A DNA stretch of 64,000 bases from Diplosphaera chodatii (taxonomy: Eukaryota > Chlorophyta > Trebouxiophyceae > Prasiolales > Stichococcaceae): contig JAALGY010000053.1 of the NCBI GenBank assembly GCA_032358165.1, positions 2,046,001 through 2,110,000 on the forward strand, in the 5' to 3' direction. Of this stretch, positions 27,183 to 37,751 are shown piece after piece. The notes under the pieces were generated by a model. That model was not told the DNA's origin and did not search any database. It saw only the letters and a list, made by a program, of their open reading frames with translations. A program made the position numbers and the translations under genes. Positions within the stretch are counted from its first letter, which is position 1; each line of letters begins with the position of its first letter.

Positions 27183-30100
27183 ATGCCGATGCCCACCACC
27201 GTCAATGGGCTGCCGGTGCGCACGGGGAGCTGGGAGCCCGCCGAGGACCGGGCGCTGGCGGACTGGCAGGCGCAGCTGGGCAACAGGTGGGGTGTTGTGC
27301 TGGCCGCCACCACACATGCGCAAGCCGGCAGCATCCATGGCGTATGAGAGCGGGGGACCACATTCACGGCTTCCGATGCCAGCTGCGCTTGGTGTGCAGG
27401 TGGGCGGCCGTGGCGAAGCACATCCCCGGCCGCACCGGGCAGCAGTGCGCCCAGCGCTGGCGCCACCGGGTACCGCCCCTCTCGTGCTGCACCAACCATG
27501 CTGCCCATGTGCTTCCTGCCATACTTCCGTGTTCCACCGAAGCTTGCAGGCTTCACCGCCTTGGCGCTCACAACGCTTTGTACCCCTTGGCACAGCATCC
27601 ACTTGACGGTCACTTGCGGACCTGAGAGCAGCCTTCTGAGCGCTGCTGCACCCCTGTGCAGGTCAACCCGGACATCAGGAAGGACAAATGGACGGAGCAG
27701 GAGGACAACCGGCTGATCGACCTGGTCAACACCCACGGCAGCTGCTGGGCGGAGATTGCACGCGGCATGGCGGTGAGCTTTGGTGCTGAGCAGAAGTTCC
27801 CCTAGCATTGCCTGCCGTCTTGCACCATCTCCACTGACGTGCAGAGTCAAAGCTGCTCGCTGACAATCGCTGACAGCTGATTGCCATCAGAGTTGGCGGA
27901 CTCAAGAGTCTTGCAAGATAAATTGGTCATCGCATGCATGTTGCTGCGATGGCAGGGGCGCACGGACCAGCAGTGCATGGGGCGCTGGAGGCGGCACCTG
28001 GACCCCGCCATCAGGTGAGACACGACATTCTTGTTGCGAACACGAACACGAGATTCCGCCCACATCTGCACGCATGATGCATTAGTTGGCACGGGCCCAC
28101 AGCTGGTGCGGGACGCAGCGCCAGCTGTGGCCACTGCGCTGGTCACTGCGCTCTCAGCGACCCCCAGCAGCTGCCACGAGGCGCGGCTTCCAACAGCAAC
28201 CCTGGGTGCCCGCCGTGCAGCCGCGCCCCCTGGAGCGCGGGGGAGGACGCGGCGCTGGGGGGCCTGGTGGCGCGCCACGGCTCCCAGTGGTCCCGCATCT
28301 CCCGCGCCTTCCGCGGCCGCACCGCCCAGCAGTGCCGCGCCAGGTGGGCCGCGCCCCCCTGTCAGCCGCTCACCCGACCCCCGTGCCACAGCATGGCACG
28401 GCGTGGCTCCTACAGCAGGACCTGAGGCGTCCTCTCTGATCAGATATGTTGCCATGCGTCTGACACGGCGCACCGCTCTGCAGGTGGTTCCAGCTGGAAG
28501 CGACTGCTGACGACGAGGGGCGTCAGGTCGCGGCACCAGTGGACCCGCCAGTGGAGCCATCCCCCAGTCACAAGCGAAGCAGGAAGCGGCCCGCAGCTGG
28601 CAGCAAGCGCGCCCGCGAACCGGCGCCCAAGCCTGCGGCGGCAAAGCCAGCGGCGCTGCTGCAGCCCAGGGCCACACTGTCTGCAAAGCTGCCGAAGACA
28701 GCTGACTGCAGTACTGGCCCATACAGGTACGGTGATGAGCCCATTTGCCACTGCTTGACATCTCTTCGGTGTAGCTCGACTGTAATTTTGTACGCTTCAC
28801 AACAAGGTCCTGCGCGGCACAGCGGCTGCCGAGTGATGGGCGCGCTCAAGGGCTCGGGTGCACAAGCACTGAGCAAGTGTTGCAGGACAGCCCACTATTA
28901 GGCAGGACGTCAGCTGACGGCTGATTTTGTTGCACGTGGTCGCAGGAGCAGCAACAGCTCCCGATCCACGGCCACCGTCGCGGCGCGGGACGCGCGGCGC
29001 AGCTCCCTGATGACCACCGCCGCCAACCACTCCCGGCCCCCCGGCGCCAGCCCAACTGGTGCAGCCCTTGCCAGCTGCCCATGTGACCCGACACACAGAA
29101 GCGTGCGCACTCACACGCCACACCCCAGCCTCTCCAACGTCATGACTACTGACTGCCAATGTGTGGAAGCATCTTCTGAGGCGTCTCTTAGCTGTCTCTG
29201 CAGGCGGCTCGAGCGGGTCGGACCTCACGAACGGGGGCGGGTGCGGCGCGCGGCGGCGCCTGACGCTGGACTCGCACCAGGAGGGGGACGCACACGAGGA
29301 GGGGGAGGAGGGGTTGGAGGGGGGCGACCGGCCGCAGGCGCCGCCGCGTGACTGGGAGCGCACGCGGGGGGCAGCACATACGGCCATGCGCGACCCCTGC
29401 AGCGACAGCGGTGAGGGGGGCTGCTGTGCCCGCTCGCACGGCGGCCTTCCCGGGGGTGCGCTGCCGGCGTGGACTGCTGCTGCACTGCCGCAGGGTTGTG
29501 TCCTGGTGGGTGAGCGCTGTGCTGTGGTGGTGCGCACGGCAGGTGACGAGAGCTGGCGGCCGCTGTTCGCCACGCCGCAGCGCGGCAAGCGCACCCGCCT
29601 CAGCGACGCACCCTCCGCCAAGCCCGAGGCGGAGGCAGCGGCGATTGGCGGCGGACCGCACGCCGCGGCATGTGCAGCGGCCACGTTGGCGGCGCCCGCG
29701 CCGGCTGCGCAGGCGGCGCCGGGCGGCGCAGCAGAGCCGCAGCCAGACCGCACACCAAACCTGGTCAAGACCGCGCTGCTGCCGAGTCCCGGCAGCTCCG
29801 CACGGGTGAGCTGCTGCATTGAGGTGACGCGCTTGCCGACCTGCCAGCAGAAGAGCTGCTGCTGCTTGCCCCCAGAGCACCTGTGCAACTGGACTGTGAA
29901 CAAGCCCTGAAACCCTTGCCTGCAGTACCACCGGCCTGTGCCGCCGTCCCAGGGTACGCCCGAGCGGCCGAGCAACGTCGATTGGGAGGCAGCAGCCCCC
30001 AGCAGCTCCGAGAAGGTGTGTGTGCCACCCCATTTGCCTCGTGCGCCGACCCTGAGCGCCAGCAGTGCGAGTGTCATGCGCATATGCTCTCTTCCAGCGC

Positions 30101-31730
30101 GCTAAACATGTTCAAGCTGCCACCAAACGCCTCATAGTCCAGCACAAGACGGTGCCCAAAACTGCACTGCGCAGTGCCTGGTGAGCCCCACGCACGAGTG
30201 GCTGACGTCGCAGACGCTGTTCGCGACCCCGGTCCGGCTGACTCCGCCACCGCAGCCGTCTCCCAGCGGCGCCCCTCCAGCCAATGACATTGCGGCATCG
30301 GCGGCGGCAGGTGCTGCTCATGGCCTCGTATGCTGGAAATCGCGGCGGATGCGGAAGTTCATGACGTGCTGTGGCACACAGTGCTGTCTTGCAACCTTCC
30401 CCTGGCTCTGTGCACCTGAAACGGAGGTTGTTCCCCCTGCCTGCCCCCAGGTGTCAGTCGGCCACTGAGCAGCCCGGCCGACGGGCTGGGTGGGCAGTGG
30501 CGGCTGTCGCCCAGCCACAGCATCTGGGCGCTGCTGGACTCCCCGGCCGGCGGCGGCAACAGCCGGGAGGCGCTGCGGTCCCCCACCGCCTTCCAGTGCG
30601 CCCAGTTCTCCTGTCACCCTGCTAAAAGTGCTGATGCCCTTGCGTACGGACGCGCATGGTAACATGTGCGTTTGCACACCCATGGGACAGCAGCCACAGA
30701 GGGCATCTCTTCGGGCAGGCCTGCACTGGCGTCTACAGTGTCACCGAGGAGGTCACATACTCACACTGGCCGCCGGACTTACCAGGCTGCTTGTTCCATC
30801 AGTTGCCGGGCAAGTGTTGACCTGTAGCTGTGGTGGTGCCCGCAGCGACTTTGCGAGCCCGGAGCGCGAGACGCGCCACCTGGGCAGCCCGGACGGCTCA
30901 GCAGAGCGGCCGCGCCTCGGGATCGGCGCGGGCGACGGCTCGGGCGGCCCCTCGATGCGGCCCCCCGTCGCGCGGCGGCTGCTGGTGGATCCCCCGGGCT
31001 GCGCCGGTGGCGCCGGCGCCGGCGTGCGGTCACATGGCGCACCGCATCATGAGACAGTGGCTCAGCTGGACGGCGGTGTGCCCGGGGAAGCCACGTCTCA
31101 GGGAGTGGGGCACAAGTCCCCGCCGCCTGCCGTGCTGTCAGCCATGCTGGGTGCGCAGGCGCCAGGCGCGCTACCGGCAGCAGGTGCAGCCGCTCCAGCC
31201 CCAGCCCTGCCCTCAGCGGCAAAGGCTGCCGCCTCTGCCGCAGCCACGACAGATGGGCCGCCAGCCAGAGCACAGCCGCCACCAGCAGCACAGCAGGTGG
31301 GAACGCTGTTTGTTCTTCAAGGCCTGGCATGCAGACGCAAGGCGGTGTCATTGCCCAAACGAATTACCCCAGTCATGACAGCAATTCCCAGGAGATCTGA
31401 CCTAAAGGTTTGGCTGCCATGTAGGTGCAGCACTATGCGCTGGTGCACCCCAGGCAGTTTGCCACCATGGAGCACCTGCGCCGTGCGATACATACGAGCA
31501 TGGCGGCCAGCGGCGAAGCAACAATGCCAGTTGCAAGTCAGCTGACAATGTCAAGCGTCTCAGCAGACGCCTTGAGACTTGCGAGTGGCGGGCCAACATC
31601 GGGCAGCCTGCTGCATGGCGGCTGCGGCACGGTTGCTGGGCAGAATAGGCTGCCCTTGCGCTTGGCTGCTGGCAGCAACAGCAGCGCTGCGGCGCGCTCT
31701 CGCCTCAATGCCCTGCTGGAGGGCGTGTAA
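27183..31730 (+). CDS. Three-repeat Myb DNA-binding protein with long disordered C-terminus
   Basis: Thirteen exons (27183-27286, 27400-27469, 27662-27772, 27956-28014, 28221-28343, 28484-28726, 28946-29058, 29204-29805, 29926-30015, 30175-30310, 30451-30595, 30846-31296, 31431-31730) close in frame at 848 residues. Three Myb repeats fill residues ~12-160 with regular Trp spacing: SWEPAEDRALADW...NRWAAVAKHIPGRT, KWTEQEDNRL...CWAEIARGMAGRT and PWSAGEDAAL...QWSRISRAFRGRT. All three end in QQC(x)xRW, so repeat 3 lacks the AIKNHW form of plant cell-cycle 3R-Mybs and looks closer to SNAPc4/protist types. A basic KRSRKRPAAGSKRAR stretch is a probable nuclear signal. The rest is Ala/Pro/Gly-rich. 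Large exon 29204-29805 may hide a further intron. Target genes are unknown. Confidence 0.85.
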
Positions 31731-32154
31731 GGCAAGCTGTGCAGCCAGGGGATCGTGTTACTCATAGAAGGGGTCTGGAGGCTACATTTGCCACCCGCAG
31801 CTGCAGCGAGGACACACTTGACCATGAGACAGCTGCATGTGGACCTGCAGCTGACACTGTACACTATTGCGACTAGCTGCAGCATTTGTACACAATGCCG
31901 GGGAGTTGAGCAAACTGACTTCTGTTGCACTCGGAGAACCACCGTACCAGGTCAGGTGTGTGGGGAGTTGAGCAAACTGATTTCTGTTGCTCACTCGAAG
32001 AACCACAATACCAGGTCAGGTGTGTGTGGTCACAGAACTACCACGAAGCATTGTGCCGCAGCGGGTTGAAATGGGGGTTACCAGATCATCGTGCACTGGT
32101 CCACCTACACCTACAACAGGCGACAACTGATGCCAGACAAAACCAAAAGAATGA
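31731..32154. other. 3'-UTR of Myb gene with a 62-bp tandem duplication
   Basis: No gene is visible here. Two adjacent copies of a ~62-bp sequence start with GGGGAGTTGAGCAAACTGA at 31900 and 31962 and differ at only a few positions. The second ends near 32024. Confidence 0.55.
31900..32024 (+). repeat. Two-copy 62-bp direct tandem repeat
   Basis: Copy 1 spans about 31900-31961 and copy 2 about 31962-32024. They share GGGGAGTTGAGCAAACTGA, CTGTTGC and the end CCAGGTCAGGTGTG, with small substitutions and a 1-base length change. Confidence 0.75.
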
Positions 32155-32233
32155 TGTCGACTGTGAGATTTGAACTCACGCCCTTCGGACTGGATCCTGA
32201 TTCCAGCGCCTTAGACCGCTCGGCCAAATCGAC
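32155..32233 (-). tRNA. tRNA-Leu (anticodon CAG)
   Basis: On the minus strand the acceptor stem GTCGATT pairs with AGTCGAC, followed by discriminator A. The D arm has GCC/GGC, the anticodon arm is CTGGA-ATCAGGA-TCCAG with U33, anticodon CAG (positions 32199-32197) and G37. The variable arm is short, and the T arm is GTGAG-TTCAAAT-CTCAC. It reads CUG, a favoured Leu codon in this G/C-rich genome. A TTTT Pol III terminator follows about ten bases past the 3' end. There is no intron. Confidence 0.9.
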
Positions 32234-32310
32234 GTGGTTGTGTGCCAATCGCACGGTCAGCAAATATCATATATGTTATCAACCATTTTACTGATAACCA
32301 TATTTTGCAG

Positions 32311-33413
32311 GGTTTTGGCAGTGTCCCATGGCCCAGGCGGTGGTCGGCGCGGTGCAGTCGGAACTGCGGGCATGGAGCCAGCGGCGGCAGCAGCAGCAGC
32401 AGCAGCGGCAGCAGCCGGCGGCGGCACCGGCGGCGGGGGCGCAGGCCCCTCAGCTGCGAGCGGCGGACATCTGGCTGGCGCGCCCACAGCCGGGGGTGTC
32501 TGGCGGTGTTTGGCGGCTGGTCTGCCTCTGTGCGGTGTATGCCTGTGATTATGCCCGCCGGGCTGCATTTGCCCGCCACGGCCCTGGTCAGCAGGCTGAT
32601 CATATGGGCATTGGCAGGCGAGCGGTGGCGGTGTTTTGGGCTCAGCTGCAGCATTTCTGCCAGCTGGGCATGGCCTCGGCTCTCTGGCGTCAGCGTGCGG
32701 CGGAGGGGCCTTTTGTCAGGTTCTGTGAGGTGTCGGGCTCTTGGGGTGTCGTCCGGTTGGCGGGCGGCGGCTTGTGAGTTTTGGCGGCAGTTGTTTTGTG
32801 TGTTTTGAGGCGGCGGTCACATCCCAGCGACTGAGACTTGGACTGGACATACAGCGGCGCATGGTGGGTGCTTTGTCTGCTGCACCACGGTGCTGACAGT
32901 GAGACCTGCGGGATGACGTTAGGGCGGTATGCCGCTCGCTGGGGTAGCGGCCCCCAGCAGCGGCAGTGCAGTCACCAGTCAAATGGACTGCGCCGCCCAC
33001 CCTCCTAGGAGGTTTTCCCCGCACGTTCCAGCCATGCTGGCCCCCCGCAGCCCCGCGGCTGCCTGGGTGTGTCACTGTCATGCGTCTGTGCTGCAGGGGG
33101 CAGGCATTCTGCCCTTGACGCCTCATTAGGCACATTGCTCATTGGCGGTGATATTGCTAGACACCTGCTGTGCTTTGCCTGTGTGCCCGCCGGGTTCCTC
33201 CTGCCGGGCTGAGCCCGCCGCCTGCTTCATGCACGGCGGCTGCACTCATTTGAGCCTTGATGGTTTTGAGTTGTTTCCCCGTGTGCCTTCGGGTGCATCC
33301 AGGGTGCGGCCTCTGTGCTAAACCCTGGTGCTCCACAGTTCTTGGACACCAGCATTGATTGTTGTGTGACCAGTGGAGTGTATGGGATGTAATCGCCTTC
33401 ATTCATTTTGCAG
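32311..33413 (+). repeat. Cluster unit 1 (longest; carries an ORF plus segments A and B)
   Basis: The unit contains ORF 32328-32777, segment A (32820-33151) and segment B (33152-33413). It is the reference for the shorter units. Confidence 0.6.
32328..32777 (+). CDS. 149-residue ORF inside repeat unit 1, function unknown
   Basis: The ATG lies in CCCATGGCC just after the first junction. The protein has a Q run (RRQQQQQQRQQ), then a Trp/Cys/Ala-rich part (IWLARPQPGVSGGVWRLVC, AVFWAQLQHFC). No reverse transcriptase, endonuclease or zinc-finger motif is present. Its composition is like tails of green-algal LINE ORF2 products, an impression I cannot verify. It may be the truncated end of a larger element ORF rather than a free-standing gene. 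Confidence 0.35.
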   Translation: MAQAVVGAVQSELRAWSQRRQQQQQQRQQPAAAPAAGAQAPQLRAADIWLARPQPGVSGGVWRLVCLCAVYACDYARRAAFARHGPGQQADHMGIGRRAVAVFWAQLQHFCQLGMASALWRQRAAEGPFVRFCEVSGSWGVVRLAGGGL

Positions 33414-33602
33414 GGTTCATGCACGGCGGCTGCACTCATTCGAGCCTTGATGGTTTTGAGTTGTTTCCCCGTGTGCCTTTGGGTGCATCCAGGGTGCGGC
33501 CTCTGTGCTAAACCCTGGTGCTCCACAGTTCTTGGACACCAGCATTGATTGTTGTGTGACCAGTGGAGTGTATGGGATGTAATTGCCTTCATTTTTTTGC
33601 AG
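33414..33602 (+). repeat. Cluster unit 2 (B segment only, 5'-truncated)
   Basis: It begins at CATGCACGGCGG within segment B and matches unit 1 almost base for base to the TTTTTTTGCAG end. Confidence 0.65.
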
Positions 33603-34202
33603 GGTTTCATCCCAGCGACTGAGACTTGGACTGGACATACAGCGGCGCATGGTCGGTGCTTTGTCTGCTGCACCACAGTGCTGACAGTGAGATTTGCGGG
33701 ATGACGTTGGGGCGGCATGCCGCTCGCTGGGGTTGGCGCCCCCGGCGGCGGCAGCGCAGTCACTCGTTACCTTTGACTGCACCGCCCACCCTCCTAGGAG
33801 GTCTTCCCCCGCACGTCCCAGCCATGCTGGTCCCCACAGCCTTGCGGCTGCCTGGGTGTGTCACTGTCATGCGTCTGTGCTGCAGCCGGCAGGCATTCTG
33901 CCCTTGACGCCTCATTAGGCACATTGCTCATTGGCGGTGATATTGCTAGACACCTGCTGTGCTTTGCCTGTGTGCCCGCCGGGTTCCTCCTGCCGGGCTG
34001 AGCCTGCCGCCTGCTTCATGCACGGCGGCTGCACTCATTTGAGCCTTGATGGTTTTGAGTTGTTTCCCCGTGTGCCTTTGGGTGCATCCAGGGTGCGGCC
34101 TCTGTGCTAAACCCTGGTGCTCCACAGTTCTTGGACACCAGCATTGATTGTTGTGTGACCAGTGGAGTGTATGGGATGTAATCGCCTTCATTCATTTTGC
34201 AG
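33603..34202 (+). repeat. Cluster unit 3 (full A plus B)
   Basis: Segment A restarts at CATCCCAGCGACTGAGACTT (33608) with scattered substitutions relative to unit 1, and B follows from 33941. Confidence 0.65.
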
Positions 34203-34456
34203 GGTTTCCCTGGCCCTTTTCAGTTTGGACACCTTGCGGCCCGCATGGGCTTTGGTCTGCCCTCGTGGCACATGCTTTTCCACCAGCCAGACTCATTGCT
34301 TGCGTCCATTGCGTTGTATCCCCGTGTGCTTCGGCACATCCAGGACAGATTCGCTTGCAGTCTAGACTGGCGCTCCACAGGTCTTGGTTGCCAGCATTCA
34401 CTTGTTGTGTGACCAGTGGAGTATATGGGTGTAACCACCATCATCATCATTTGCAG
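34203..34456 (+). repeat. Cluster unit 4 (diverged family member)
   Basis: Only the 3' half is alignable to B (CCAGCATT, TTGTTGTGTGACCAGTGGAGT, then TGTAA). The 5' part is different. It ends in a CATCATCATCAT run before TTTGCAGGGTTT. Confidence 0.6.
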
Positions 34457-34734
34457 GGTTTCTATTGCTAGATATTGCTAGACACCTGCTGTGCTTTGCC
34501 TGTGTGCCCGCCGGGTTCCTCCTGCCGGGCTGAGCCCGCCGCCTGCTTCATGCACGGCGGCTGCACTCATTTGAGCCTTGATTGTTTTGAGTTGTTTCCC
34601 CGTGTGCCTTTGGGTGCATCCAGGGTGCGGCCTCTGTGCTAAACCCTGGTGCTCCACAGTTCTTGGACACCAGCATTGATTGTTGTGTGACCAGTGGAGT
34701 GTATGGGATGTAATCGCCTTCATTCATTTTGCAG
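34457..34734 (+). repeat. Cluster unit 5 (B only)
   Basis: TATTGCTAGA occurs twice at the 5' end (34463 and 34473), then a near-identical B segment follows. Confidence 0.65.
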
Positions 34735-35098
34735 GGTTTCCTGGGTGTGTCACTGTCATGCGTCTGTGCTGCAGCCGGCAGGCATTCTGCCCTTGACGCC
34801 TCATTAGGCACATTGCTCATTGGCGGTGATATTGCTAGACACCTGCTGTGCTTTGCCTGTGTGCCCGCCGGGTTCCTCCTGCCGGGCTGAGCCCGCCGCC
34901 TGCTTCATGCACGGCGGCTGCACTCATTTGAGCCTTGATGGTTTTGAGTTGTTTCCCCGTGTGCCTTTGGGTGCATCCAGGGTGCGGCCTCTGTGCTAAA
35001 GCCTGGTGCTCCACAGTTCTTGGACACCAGCATTGATTGTTGTGTGACCAGTGGAGTGTATGGGATGTAATCGCCTTCATTCATTCAAATTTCTTCAG
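34735..35098 (+). repeat. Cluster unit 6 (short A plus B)
   Basis: It starts within segment A at CTGGGTGTGTCACTGTCATG and runs through B. Its 3' end is altered to CAAATTTCTTCAGGGTTT. Confidence 0.65.
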
Positions 35099-35103
35099 GG
35101 TTT

Positions 35104-35634
35104 AGAGTACCTTGCCCCTGTCTTGACGACCGGCGGCATCGGCGGCCAGCATGCACGCCGTGCCAGAGCCCCACAGCCCTCGGCTTGCCTTCAGGACGCG
35201 ATGCTGCAGATGCAATACCAGTGCGGGGCCCCACACTCAGCAGTGCAAAAGCACATCGAAAGTGCTGTATGTACAATGCAAGAGAACCTGAGCAGGATGC
35301 ATCATGCATTTGTGTGCACCTCCATGATGAAGTGATCATCTGTACGACGGTCTGGCAGCTTACAGCCTGAGAACCGCTGAAATTGTACCGTGCGTCACAG
35401 CGTCAAAAGCTGCAAATTGGCAACGACCAAACCAACCCAACGATAGGCTGACACACGTCGAAACCCACTGGACAACCGAAATGACGGCATCGTCAACATC
35501 ATACCGTACGCATATCAGTGGCGCTATGGGTGCGCAGTACCCAGCTCTCTGTATTGCACAATGCTCAGCCCCATCACGACCATGGGCGCGACGGTGTGCA
35601 AGCTGGATGTAGGACGCCGAACTCTGTTACGGCT
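35104..35634. other. Intergenic region after the repeat cluster; AP2 3'-UTR
   Basis: No coding pattern was found. On the minus strand a TGTAA (35360-35364 as TTACA) lies about 270 bases after the AP2 stop and could be its poly(A) signal. Confidence 0.4.
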
Positions 35635-37751
35635 TCAATCTGATATTTGTTCACCGCCGTCGGTCTCAGTGGCTGCAGAAACGGCAGGCTGCACAGGCGC
35701 AATGGCCTCCGCCTTGACCGTGGCCTTGCTGCTGCCGCTGCGCTTTTGGCGCAGCATGCGCTGCGCTGCCTGCCGCCGCCCGTCGCTGCGCAGCACCTGG
35801 ACCAGCTCGTCCTGCAGCGGTAGTAACATCAGCATGTCACCACTTTGAATTGCAGGACTATCATCAAACGTGTCGGCTGCCATTCATTGCTGCACATCCC
35901 TGCACCAGCTCATGTTGCAAGGATGCATAGTGGGCTTGTGTTCAAATCGAGATCTGTCACTTTCGGTGCGAATGTGTGCGATTGGGCACAGCGGCCTGCC
36001 TGTACAGCATGGCACTTACAGGATTTCCGAGGTATGGCAAATGTACATCGCGCACGACTTGCCTGCGAGATGGACTGGAGCCAGGGGATGATGTCCTCGT
36101 ACTCTGCGGGATCAAAGTTGGTGATGCCACCCTTGACACCCGCACTACCATGCAGCTCGCACCTGCGGACATGTGCACTGCTGCATCAGCGATGCTGCCG
36201 TATGCTGCAGTGTACCTTGTGGACACGTCAAAGCCCTTTGCCGATGTTGGGGCTTCAGCACTGCGAATTGCAGGCAAGGGCATGCACTGGCTTACCACAG
36301 CATCATTTTGTCGTATGCCCGCGATGCTTCCATCTCGTGGTCGAAGCAGCCCAGGCTGGTTGGCTTGCCGTTGCGCCTGTTGTCAAGGAGCTTGTGTGAG
36401 AATCTGTTGCTACTGTTGATCGATGCTTGTGTAGTACCTCCGAAGCTGTGTTGGCAGCATGTTGTGGGATATGGTATGCCACAAAATCAAGCCACGCCCA
36501 TACCTGAACTGTGCTTCCCAGCGTTTGGTGGGGAATGTCTGGTGCACGCCTCGGTATTTGGAGGTGTATGTGCGACCCGAGGCATTGCCCTTCGCCTTGG
36601 CCACCTTGGCCACCTTCTGCACGCTCTGTCGCGGGCCCACCACCCCCGGCTCCGGTCGCTGCAATGCAGCCAACAGCAACGTCAAACAGCAGGCAGAACT
36701 GACTGATCCACAGCTGTGTACTCCGCCAGCCACCGCCATGAACGCAGCCTGTGCAGGTTGTCCCCGGTCGTCCGATGACAGCCATGCCACGTGCAGTCAT
36801 TGGTTCACTTGCTAGGTATTGCTCCGGCAAAGGCATGAATGAGCAATGCTTCTCAGAGTTTATTTTAGGATTACCTTCTCGATGATCGGTTCGATCATGA
36901 GGCGGCGGTGCGCGCTGCCAACTGAGCGGTTCCTCCGCACATGCGCCCAGTCGGGCACCGACACCCCCAGCTCCTTTGCGATGTCGCGACTGCTGCTGGA
37001 ACGGCGCTGATAGATGGCTGGAAGCTGCGGCAGCGTGCGCGCTGCCATCCTCAGCCGCACCTGTTGCAGATGTCACCAGAAGCATTGATATATTTGAGAC
37101 CAAGGACATTGGGGAATTGCTGCCTTCGCCTCCAGGGGATTGCTGCAGATGCTGTTTTGGACGTTGCAGGTACTTTGCACTGCGTTTCCAGAGTCCGCAG
37201 TGCAAAGCCAGCGTCCGTGGCAAACGTTTACCAGTGGGTCAGGCTGCACATGTGCCTTGGCCGCTGAGCGGTTGCCGGCTGTGGGCGTCAGGCCCAGCTG
37301 CCAGCTGGGCTGCGGCGTGCCGATGCCAGGGCTGCATAGGAGCAAGCGTTTAAAGTGCTGAAATCTCGCCAGCAAGGCATACGACTTGATGAGTCCACAT
37401 GGTGGGCAGCGCCATCCCTTTATGCAGGCAGGGACATCAGCATGCCCAGCTCTGATGTTCTGTGAGAGTAGCAAGTGTAGAACTGTTACGGAGAATAGCT
37501 CAACACCAAAGGGCATGATACCTCAGCAGGTCCGCTGTTCTGTACGCGGCGGACTTGATTGGTGTCCGCCATTCTGCAAGCGATGGCGTAGACTGCAGCG
37601 TGGCTGGCATGCCTGTCGCTTCGGGCGCTGAGGGACCCTGCAAGACCGCATGTTCGATGCCGTTGGGCGCGGTCACCGTGTCCCGCGTGGCGGGCGCTTG
37701 GCTTGCCGGCCCAGCTGGCATGGCGGGGCCGCCTTCTGAGCGCTGTTGTAA
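35635..37751 (-). CDS. AP2-domain transcription factor, 5' exon(s) unresolved
   Basis: Seven exons chain in frame: 37751-37522, 37331-37250, 37060-36875, 36658-36504, 36376-36296, 36162-36063, 35811-35635 (336 residues plus stop). A single AP2 domain is built from three exons: SKYRGVHQTFPTKRWEAQFR, RNGKPTSLGCFDHEMEASRAYDKMML and WCELHGSAGVKGGITNFDPAEYED, including the conserved YRG and WEAQF elements. AP2 domains bind GC-rich DNA and act in the nucleus. Upstream lies a basic segment (VRLRMAARTLPQLPAIYQRR), downstream an Ala/Lys-rich tail. The intron after 36063 has a GC donor (CAG|GCAAGT). The start codon was not found; ATG 38005 is a possible first exon but its phase does not fit. The real gene probably extends to about 38000. 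Confidence 0.85.

Larger units (their letters stand above)
32303..35103 (+). mobile_element. Head-to-tail cluster of six 5'-truncated repeat units (probable LINE-type retroelement copies)
   Basis: Six same-orientation units are bounded by seven copies of the junction TTTTGCAGGGTTT, at 32303, 33406, 33595, 34195, 34449, 34727 and 35091 (the last ones with one or two changes). Units 1, 2, 3, 5 and 6 share an almost identical 3'-terminal ~190 bp that includes a TGTAA near the end, but reach back different distances (about 1.1 kb, 190 bp, 600 bp, 280 bp, 364 bp). A common 3' end with variable 5' truncation is the hallmark of target-primed reverse transcription. Trebouxiophyte LINEs of the Zepp type are known to pile up this way. 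No reverse transcriptase is inside the window, so the class is inferred. Confidence 0.6.

Noticed and set aside
28797..30083. 428-codon minus-strand ORF over the Myb gene
   Set aside because: Shadow of a G/C-rich exon on the plus strand; the plus strand has in-phase splice sites and Myb domains just upstream.
33157..35080. An 81-codon minus-strand ORF repeated in segment B units
   Set aside because: It recurs only because the DNA unit is duplicated. It has no start context, no protein signature and lies antisense to the element.
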